Assembly (NCBI RefSeq): GCF_014529535.1
Contig: NW_023503632.1
Location: forward strand, 620,001-684,000
Length of the DNA: 64,000 nt
Direction of reading: 5' to 3'
Origin: Bradysia coprophila
Lineage: Eukaryota > Arthropoda > Insecta > Diptera > Sciaridae
Shown: piece after piece, positions 57,698-64,000 of the stretch
How the letters are laid out: each line of letters starts with the position of its first letter
How positions within the stretch are numbered: position 1 is the first letter of the stretch
The notes under the pieces: model-generated
Told to the model about the DNA's origin: nothing
The model's database searches: none
What the model saw: only the letters and a program-made list of their open reading frames with translations
Made by a program: the position numbers and the translations under genes

Positions 57698-57935
57698 GAG
57701 GTGTCAAAAAAAATGTGATTGTTTACGATAATAGTTTTATTGAATCAACTCATTAAGAGTTTTCTCATTCACGCGTGTAAAATTAATGTACCGACCTCAT
57801 TATTGAGGTGTCAAAAATGTGATTGTTTACGATAATAGTTTTATTGAATAATCAACTCATTAAGAGTTTTCTCATCAAAAACATATTTTGACCCCCATTC
57901 ATTCACGCGTGTAAAATTAATGTCCTAGCGTCCAT
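57698..57935 (+). repeat. Direct duplication just left of the viral element
   Basis: 'gaggtgtcaaaa...atgtgattgtttacgataat' through 'aagagttttctcat' occurs at 57698-57766 and 57807-57873. The word 'tcacgcgtgtaaaattaatg' follows each copy, the second after extra sequence. It may mark the edge or a terminal region of the PolB element. Confidence 0.7.
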
Positions 57936-58061
57936 ACATAAATAATCATTCTTCTATTCACAATGTTTCACCCTCATTATTGAGCTAAAATAAGGGTAAC
58001 CATTGCAATTCGACTATTCTGATTGGCTTTACTCCCTCCTCTCAAGTTTAGCCGTTCACTG

Positions 58062-58069
58062 TATATAAG
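58062..58069 (+). promoter_or_regulatory. TATA box of the PolB gene
   Basis: TATATAAG within 'cactgtatataagcagtg', about 190 bases before the PolB ATG. Its strength contrasts with the TATA-poor host genes nearby. Confidence 0.6.
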
Positions 58070-58249
58070 CAGTGTTTCGCGGGATTCAAGATCTAGTTCG
58101 TATCAGATGTACGCGTGAAAGTCAAAATCTTATTAAATTTTGTACGATAAAAGTCCTGTTGCGAAAAAAGTTTAAAAAAATTTAACACTGAAAATCAGTA
58201 ATAGACGTGTGTGAAAGTTTCTGTTGCGAAATCAACCCAAGTCAAAGAA

Positions 58250-61200
58250 ATGGAAAATAATTGGTTTATGTCTGATGGTGAAGATGATATCCTGAGTGAA
58301 GTAGCCGAGAGAGTCGAAAATGAATATCTGACGAGTATCCGTGATCCAGAGCCATCTAGTACTGGAACCCGAGACGACGTTGAGCAGATAGTTCACTTCT
58401 TAAGTGAATTAAACCATGATGAGCCTCGGGATTATACTAACGATGAATTGGAATTCATCAATGATATTGAGCGAATGCTTACTGCGGACTCCGAGCGAAT
58501 TGAAAATGAAGAACTCGTGAATGCTGTTTTATTGCAAATGGACCTGAGTGATCAACGGGATTTGACAACCGAGAACCCAGTTGATGATTGTGTAATGCAA
58601 CCGGACCGGATTGAGGTAGGTGATTTGGCTACTGAGGATTTGGCAGTACGCGGAGAGCTTGAACGTATCCATCCCACCGGCAACGAAATTGAAATCGATC
58701 AGGTAGGATGTGGTCATAGAGCATTATTTAAAGTTGTAGGCGAGAGTCGGCGCGTTTACAAAAAATTCAACTTGACCGGCAAGTCCTATTCTTTGGAAAT
58801 ATTTGAACCGTGTAAAGGCTTTGTCGCTGAAATATGGGTTCGTAATTTATTAAGTGACATTATCGAATACTTTAAGAATGATGATAAGGATACTATAAAC
58901 CCAGGCGATAGAGTTTCGTTGTCATTTAGAAACAATTGTTTCGATGAGAATCCTATTTTCATGGGGGTCGTCAGGGCCGATCAATTATCTCCAGATCTGA
59001 TATTCGGGCGTCTCATGCAGGTTTACGGGAGCAACAAAGAGTTCTTTCTTAACGGGTATCTCGAAGCTGTTTTTGACCATTTTAAATTACCTCATGGGGC
59101 GGGGAGAATAGTTCGATCTTTCGGGCAAACAAATTCAGACTTTATTTTAAAAAAGGCTAGCTTCATGAAATACAAGATTCCTAAAAGTAAAAGATATGAT
59201 AAATATAGAACCGGTTATTGTCTTCCTTTTTCTCTCGTGATAGCGAGAGCTTACGCTGAATTTTCACTTCAGTCTAAGAAAACGCGAAAACATACGCATT
59301 ACAGAAAATATCAACGTAGATTTGCCAACTTGAAAATAGAAGCCGAAGCAATGTGTGAAAAAGCGGGGGTCAAGATACATCGGTCAGGGTGTTCATTTGA
59401 TGACGTTAGAAAATTTCAAGACATTCTCCCAAATTACCAAATAGTTATTTATGGACCGAGATCCAAAAAGCCAATGTTTTATGAAAAAACATATAATGGA
59501 AAGCAAACTTTATGTATATTGTTGCATCAGAATCATTATACAACAATGCGCACAGTCCGTGGTTGTCAGGGGGCTCAATATATATGTCCTGATTGTTACT
59601 CACATACTAATCATATTTCATCTCACGCCTGTAAATATGCTTGTCAGCGATGTTTTACAAAACCAAGATGTTCTGTAAATGTACGCTTAATTCCATGTAC
59701 CAGTTGTAATCGTTCATTCTATGGGGATGAATGTTTTGAAAATCACCTAAAGCCTCAAAAAGATTCAAAGACCGTATGTAATCAAGTAAGAAACTGCTAC
59801 AAATGTTTTTCCCCATACAGCTGGGATCATAAATGCGGGAAAAAAATGTGCTATACATGCGATAAGCTTGTAGATAAAATTGACCACCGATGTCATATGA
59901 CCAAATATTCAACCAAGCGGATAGAAGGTACTCATTTTTTAAACGTTTATTTTGATCTTGAGACTCAGCAAAATACCCCTCTGTTTTCGGACAGTACCAA
60001 ACTTAAACACACCACCAATCTGTGCGTTAGTCATTCAATTTGTTCGCTATGTGATAGAAAGGCTAGCATTTCAGAGCCATGTTACTTTTGCGACGAAAAT
60101 AGAGAAAATATTTTTCATTCAGAAAACTGTATAGAACAGTTTATGGATTATTTAGTGGAAAAACAGAGAGAAAAGAAAGTAAGGAAAATAGATGGGGTAG
60201 ATAGAGAGGTTCCTAAATTCGAATATATCACAGTCATTGCCCACAATTTAAAGGGGTTTGATGGTCAGTTTATACTCAAATATATCTATGAAAGTGATCG
60301 ATTCCCTAATCCTGATTTAATTATGAATGGAACGAAAGTCATTCAAATTAGTTTAGGCAGGGTCCGCTTTATCGATTCTATAAATTACTTTCAAGTCGGA
60401 CTTTCAAAACTACCCGAATTGTACGGGTTCGATGGATGTAAAGGGTACTATCCTCATTTTTTCAATTTACCTGTAAACAATAAATACAGAGGAGCTTTAC
60501 CTGCAAAACACTATTACGGGTATGATCATATGGATGTAGAACAAAGAGAACTATTTGACAAGTGGTATAAAACGGTACCTTCCGACTACATTTTCGATAA
60601 TGAGAGGGAGCTGGTTCAATATTGTCGTCTTGATGTTGAAATATTACGCAAGGCCTGCGAAATTTTTAGAAGTGATTTTTGGAGTGAAAATGAGATTGAA
60701 CCGTTTATAGATGGATGCACAATTGCTGGCGCATGTAATAGGGTTTTTCGATCCAAATATTTAAAGCCCGATACAATCGGACTAGTTCCACCTAAAGGGT
60801 ACAGGCTTTCGGAAAATCAGTCACATGTGGCTTTGAAATGGTTGTATCGTGTCGAAATGGAACATGATATTCAAATACAACATGCTGGAAGAGCTAAGGA
60901 ATTTTACCACCCCTCTTTCGGTCATGTAGATGGGTACCATGCAGCGACAAATACTATTCTAGAGTTCGATGGTTGTTTTTATCACGGGTGCCCTTGCACA
61001 CCCACTTATATTGATCGTTCAAGCTACAAAACCTTTGAAGAACAAAGAAACCGAAGGGAAGACACTATGGCAAAGCATAGAAAAATTCGACAGTCAGGTT
61101 TTAATCTAGAATTGAAGAGGGAATGTGATTTTTTAAAAGAAATGAAAGCAGAACCTGCGTTAAACGCGTTACTAGATGCCATGGTTCATGATGATGTGCC

Positions 61201-62614
61201 ATTAAACCCTAGGGATGCATTTTATGGGGGGCGTACAAATGCAAATATTCTTTATTTTAAAGCAGATGAAAAGACGAAGATACATTATTTTGATATAAAT
61301 TCGCTCTATCCATTTATTAACAAGACTTCTAAATGCATCGTTTCTCACCCCAAGGTTCACATAGGGAAAGATTGTATGGCGGTACCGTGGCAGAATATGG
61401 ATGGCCTAATGAAAGTCACGGTTGCGCCCCCAAGAAAACTTGGTTTTCCAGTTCTTCCATACCGTCTACATAATAAACTGTTATTTTTCCTGTGCTATAA
61501 ATGTGCTAAAGATCAAAGCAAAACTCCTTGCAATCATAGTGAAGAGGAACGTAAGTTTACAGGGACCTGGGTTATGGATGAGGTGAAATTAGCTATTTCA
61601 AAAGGGTATCAGGTCGTTAAAATTCATGAGATATGGGAGTATGAGGTGACTCAATACGACCCAGCAACACGTGAGGGTGGGTTTTTCTCTGATTTTATAA
61701 ACCACTTTCTACAGATAAAAGCACAAGCCAGTGGATGGCCAAAATGGTGCCGCACAGATGAAGATCGTCAATCATATATAAAAGAATTTTTTGATCGTGA
61801 AGGTATTTTGTTAGACGAGTCCAAGATCAAATTTAATGCATCTTTAAGGTCAATGTCAAAAGTAATGCTAAACTCGTTCTGGGGTCGGTTCGGAATGCGG
61901 CATGACCTTACGCGAACAATGCTTATATCTGACGGGGAAACATTGCGAGACAAAATCTTAGATCCGAAATTGGAAATCCAAAGTGTTAATCCGATAAACG
62001 ACGATTGTCTGTTGTTAAATTATAGGGAGAAAGAAGAGGCTCGAACGATGAATAATACCACGAATGTCGTAATTGCAAGTTTTACAACTTCTTATGCCCG
62101 TATGGAATTGTACAAATATCTAGATCTAGTAGGTCCAGAAAGAGTCTTATATTTTGATACTGACAGTATTATTTTTGTAACCAGGGAGGGAGAAAAAATG
62201 CCCGAGGTAGGTGATTTCCTCGGCCAAATGAAAGACGAACTTGAAGAGCACGGTCCGGGGGCTTACATTATTGAATTCGTATCTGGAGGCCCGAAAAATT
62301 ATGCTATAAAAATTTTTGTACCGTCAACTGGAGCAATTATATGTAAAGTAAAAGTAAAGGGGATATCTTTAAACTATGAAACATCTAAACTGATTAACTT
62401 TGATGTAATGAAAGCAATGATTGTTGGAAATGATGATGATGATGAAAACGAAAAGAAAAAAAAAATAACAGGGCCTGTTGAAATTTATAATAATAGCATC
62501 AGGCGCACAAATGTGGCCGATGTTTATACTACGCGTGTAAAGAAAACGTATAGATTTAATTATACAAAAAGACAATTACAAGACGATTTTGCAACTCTAC
62601 CATTCGGGTATTGA
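58250..62614 (+). CDS. Family-B DNA polymerase of a Polinton/adintovirus/bidnavirus-like element
   Basis: 1454 aa, intronless and intact. The first ATG is chosen, and the frame is open back to 58211. Residues about 1-440 are an acidic, unassigned N-terminus. About 445-555 hold many paired Cys/His (CPDC, CQRC, CTSC, CYKC, CYTC), a zinc-ribbon-like block. The exonuclease has FDLET (D569), AHNLKGFDGQF (N666, D671) and YCRLDVEIL (Y791, D795). A nuclease-like insert VDGYHAATNTILEFDGCFYH (about 893-925) precedes the polymerase core, with DINSLYPF (D1015), KVMLNSFWG (K1204) and the catalytic FDTDS (D1303, D1305). These are the marks of protein-primed PolB. It runs convergently to a PLA2 gene. The neighbourhood, not the enzyme alone, points to a virus-like element. 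Whether it is Polinton-, adinto- or bidnavirus-type needs the rest of the element. Confidence 0.9.
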   Translation: MENNWFMSDGEDDILSEVAERVENEYLTSIRDPEPSSTGTRDDVEQIVHFLSELNHDEPRDYTNDELEFINDIERMLTADSERIENEELVNAVLLQMDLSDQRDLTTENPVDDCVMQPDRIEVGDLATEDLAVRGELERIHPTGNEIEIDQVGCGHRALFKVVGESRRVYKKFNLTGKSYSLEIFEPCKGFVAEIWVRNLLSDIIEYFKNDDKDTINPGDRVSLSFRNNCFDENPIFMGVVRADQLSPDLIFGRLMQVYGSNKEFFLNGYLEAVFDHFKLPHGAGRIVRSFGQTNSDFILKKASFMKYKIPKSKRYDKYRTGYCLPFSLVIARAYAEFSLQSKKTRKHTHYRKYQRRFANLKIEAEAMCEKAGVKIHRSGCSFDDVRKFQDILPNYQIVIYGPRSKKPMFYEKTYNGKQTLCILLHQNHYTTMRTVRGCQGAQYICPDCYSHTNHISSHACKYACQRCFTKPRCSVNVRLIPCTSCNRSFYGDECFENHLKPQKDSKTVCNQVRNCYKCFSPYSWDHKCGKKMCYTCDKLVDKIDHRCHMTKYSTKRIEGTHFLNVYFDLETQQNTPLFSDSTKLKHTTNLCVSHSICSLCDRKASISEPCYFCDENRENIFHSENCIEQFMDYLVEKQREKKVRKIDGVDREVPKFEYITVIAHNLKGFDGQFILKYIYESDRFPNPDLIMNGTKVIQISLGRVRFIDSINYFQVGLSKLPELYGFDGCKGYYPHFFNLPVNNKYRGALPAKHYYGYDHMDVEQRELFDKWYKTVPSDYIFDNERELVQYCRLDVEILRKACEIFRSDFWSENEIEPFIDGCTIAGACNRVFRSKYLKPDTIGLVPPKGYRLSENQSHVALKWLYRVEMEHDIQIQHAGRAKEFYHPSFGHVDGYHAATNTILEFDGCFYHGCPCTPTYIDRSSYKTFEEQRNRREDTMAKHRKIRQSGFNLELKRECDFLKEMKAEPALNALLDAMVHDDVPLNPRDAFYGGRTNANILYFKADEKTKIHYFDINSLYPFINKTSKCIVSHPKVHIGKDCMAVPWQNMDGLMKVTVAPPRKLGFPVLPYRLHNKLLFFLCYKCAKDQSKTPCNHSEEERKFTGTWVMDEVKLAISKGYQVVKIHEIWEYEVTQYDPATREGGFFSDFINHFLQIKAQASGWPKWCRTDEDRQSYIKEFFDREGILLDESKIKFNASLRSMSKVMLNSFWGRFGMRHDLTRTMLISDGETLRDKILDPKLEIQSVNPINDDCLLLNYREKEEARTMNNTTNVVIASFTTSYARMELYKYLDLVGPERVLYFDTDSIIFVTREGEKMPEVGDFLGQMKDELEEHGPGAYIIEFVSGGPKNYAIKIFVPSTGAIICKVKVKGISLNYETSKLINFDVMKAMIVGNDDDDENEKKKKITGPVEIYNNSIRRTNVADVYTTRVKKTYRFNYTKRQLQDDFATLPFGY

Positions 62615-62743
62615 ATTAATGTTTTTTAGATTATAACTATCTAGTAATAAGAGAATATTCTTAAGAAAATCTTGTACTTTAGTTTTAAATAAAATTGCTT
62701 TTTGATTTTCGAAAAACAGGTTTTTATTTTCATTTCCACAGTT
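62615..62743. terminator. Overlapping convergent polyA signals
   Basis: AATAAA at 62688-62693 (+) for the polymerase and tttatt at 62723-62728 (AATAAA on minus) for the PLA2 gene, 30 bases apart. This compact tail-to-tail arrangement is typical of small viral genomes. Confidence 0.65.
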
Positions 62744-63049
62744 CTAAACACCACATTTTTCTCCGAATCTAGGGTAGAAAACGGTTTTGAAAAGTCTCTC
62801 TGTGCAACTTTTGATTGATAAACATATTGCACCCAGGGCTGAATGCCAATTTTTATTCCGTACCCAATCTCGCATGAATGCAAAAACAGCAATTTCGTCC
62901 GCTCTATAGATGTCTGATTTGCATTCAGCTTCTTCGTACGCCCTATCGTGTTCTCGAGCAATCGCATCATCAGTATCGATAGGTGTACCCGAATCCAGAT
63001 CGTTTCCGGGGCCGAGGTAATTATGACCGGGGAATACAAACGAAGCCAT
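62744..63049 (-). CDS. Parvovirus-type phospholipase A2 protein
   Basis: 101 aa from ATG 63049. Residues 11-16 read YLGPGN (calcium-binding loop), and DDAIAREHDRAY (27-38) holds the catalytic His34-Asp35 pair. Together these are the signature of the phospholipase A2 domain found in the minor capsid protein of parvoviruses and in related densovirus, bidnavirus and some Polinton/adintovirus-like proteins. There it opens the endosomal membrane during entry. Here it is a stand-alone small protein, since no capsid-like sequence is fused to it. The region after residue 45 is helical and ends at the stop. It has its own TATA box (63110-63117). The start could also be 30 bases upstream. It reads intact. 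The enzymatic role is inferred from the motif. Confidence 0.8.
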   Translation of the reverse strand: MASFVFPGHNYLGPGNDLDSGTPIDTDDAIAREHDRAYEEAECKSDIYRADEIAVFAFMRDWVRNKNWHSALGAICLSIKSCTERLFKTVFYPRFGEKCGV

Positions 63050-63109
63050 ATTTAATGTAGATGTTCGAAAAGACAAGACAATACTAAGGGTAAGAAAAAC
63101 GAGTACTCC

Positions 63110-63117
63110 TTTTTATA
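63110..63117 (-). promoter_or_regulatory. TATA box of the PLA2 gene
   Basis: TATAAAAAGG on the minus strand, about 60 bases upstream of the PLA2 ATG. Confidence 0.6.
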
Positions 63118-63161
63118 CCTTTTTTATTCGTACACTTAAAAAATCAGTTACATTTTCCATC

Positions 63162-63812
63162 CTAGTTATAAAAACTTTCATACATCGGTAGAGTTTTGAG
63201 GAATGAACTTCCAGTGATGATACCAGATACGACTTGATACCATAAATCCTCTTCTGCGACACCAACGGCTCTATGCGTACTTGCGTAGATTTCATAAATT
63301 TTTTCAGCCTCTGTCAACTGCCGGTTATCCCGCAAACTCTCTGCCAAATGCTCTTTAACTCTTGAAATCATTTCGGGATATTCACATGACATTTGTTCTC
63401 TCCGACGTAGCTCGTGACAAAAGCAGGCATTGTAGCGATAAAATTTTTCCAGATTGACTTGGTTCAGAACTATTGACTCTGCTGTGTTTTTGTCGGTAAG
63501 TTTCCAGACCATGTCTTCCGGTGCACGTACTGATGAAACTATAAAATCACTGTCCCCGTCAAACGGTTGTACGCCTTGAAGGAGTAGTTCGACAATATCG
63601 CAAAATACAAGGTTTTTCTCCAACGATGAAATGGTAAGATGATCACCGGTGGATGCATCGCAGATTTTCGTTGACGGTTTAAACGTTTCAGGATCAACGC
63701 CGATGATTATATATCGGGTAGCCGTATTGTTGAGATAAAATATTCTCTCGTCAAACATACGTGTGTCATGAGTCCACAGTTTACGCTTTTTTATTAAACA
63801 ATTCTCGGCCAT
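63162..63812 (-). CDS. Unrecognised 216-aa protein of the viral-like element
   Basis: The frame from ATG 63812 (MAENCLIKKRKLWTHDTRMF) is intact. It begins basic, then has mixed strands (ATRYIIIGVDPETF), an acidic middle (LLQGVQPFDGDSDFIV), and a helical second half with CFCHELRRREQM and RVKEHLAESLRD. There is no signal peptide or membrane segment. I do not recognise it. Sharing strand and a similar TATA box with the PLA2 gene, and starting in the same block, it is probably a virion or accessory protein of the same element. The open frame extends upstream to 63959, but the ATG after the TATA box is preferred. Confidence 0.65.
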   Translation of the reverse strand: MAENCLIKKRKLWTHDTRMFDERIFYLNNTATRYIIIGVDPETFKPSTKICDASTGDHLTISSLEKNLVFCDIVELLLQGVQPFDGDSDFIVSSVRAPEDMVWKLTDKNTAESIVLNQVNLEKFYRYNACFCHELRRREQMSCEYPEMISRVKEHLAESLRDNRQLTEAEKIYEIYASTHRAVGVAEEDLWYQVVSGIITGSSFLKTLPMYESFYN

Positions 63813-63887
63813 TTTCAGATTTTCACTAAATGATGTGCAACTTGGAAAAACTAACTTTACTCTGATGAGTTTTTCAAATAGAACCCC

Positions 63888-63895
63888 TTTATATA
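63888..63895 (-). promoter_or_regulatory. TATA box of the 216-aa gene
   Basis: TATATAAAGG on the minus strand, about 75 bases upstream of the ATG at 63812. Confidence 0.6.
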
Positions 63896-64000
63896 GATAT
63901 TCAGAATTTCGCCCAACCCCACACACACAAGTAATAATAAGCGAAACAGGGCAAACCACCGATGATGATGAAAGAAATAAAAAGATTTTTCCTTTTCACT
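63896..64000. other. Unassigned end of window
   Basis: Upstream of the last gene. The sequence 'gatgatgatgaaag' follows. The viral-like element presumably continues. Confidence 0.4.

Overview
The window reads as nuclear DNA of an insect. It is AT-rich, its genes carry short GT-AG introns (59-90 bp), and it holds an insect gustatory-receptor-like gene, an ING4/5-type chromatin gene, an LRR gene, an ABCG first exon and a very high load of foldback (MITE-like) repeats. A lower dipteran is my best guess, but nothing here fixes the species.

Layout. 1-5.4 kb: foldback repeats, one of them expanded internally into a 20-bp satellite, then three tandem modules that each end in a Loquacious/TRBP-type dsRNA-binding domain. 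All three share the same intron phases. 5.4-11.9 kb: almost only repeats, including a 201-bp tandem duplication, a 518-bp near-perfect palindrome, an 18-bp satellite and a MITE family. 12.0-15.9 kb: two convergent chromatin genes, a winged-helix protein with a basic tail (+) and a five-exon ING4/5 orthologue (-). 17.4-17.9 kb: a decayed SWIM zinc-finger gene. 17.95-22.34 kb: a 4.4-kb element with CCCGGGTAAAAA ends, made mostly of satellites that flip orientation at its centre, with a 5S-rRNA-like piece inside. 23.1-24.9 kb: a truncated chemoreceptor and a small two-exon gene. 25.4-31.9 kb: a TIR repeat interrupted by an apparently intact 5.3-kb non-LTR retrotransposon; the uninterrupted copy of the host repeat lies at 48.3-49.5 kb. 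33.2-36.0 kb: two convergent secreted-protein genes, an aerolysin/ETX-MTX2-like protein and a GH19 chitinase with an N-terminal PAN-like region. 38.2-40.9 kb: a large single-exon LRR protein. 41-58 kb: repeats, plus one orphan ABCG exon at 50.07 kb.

58.0-64.0 kb is the most distinctive region. It is the end of a virus-derived or Polinton/adintovirus/bidnavirus-like element: a complete family-B DNA polymerase (1454 aa) running towards a convergent parvovirus-type phospholipase A2 gene and an unrecognised 216-aa gene. Each of the three has its own TATA box. The element continues past the window.

How the parts relate: the dsRBD modules may belong to small-RNA pathways, and the window holds several long hairpins that could feed such a pathway. 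The chitinase, pore-former-like and LRR genes may be defence or feeding proteins. These links are inference. Exon boundaries were read by eye from splice sites and frame continuity.
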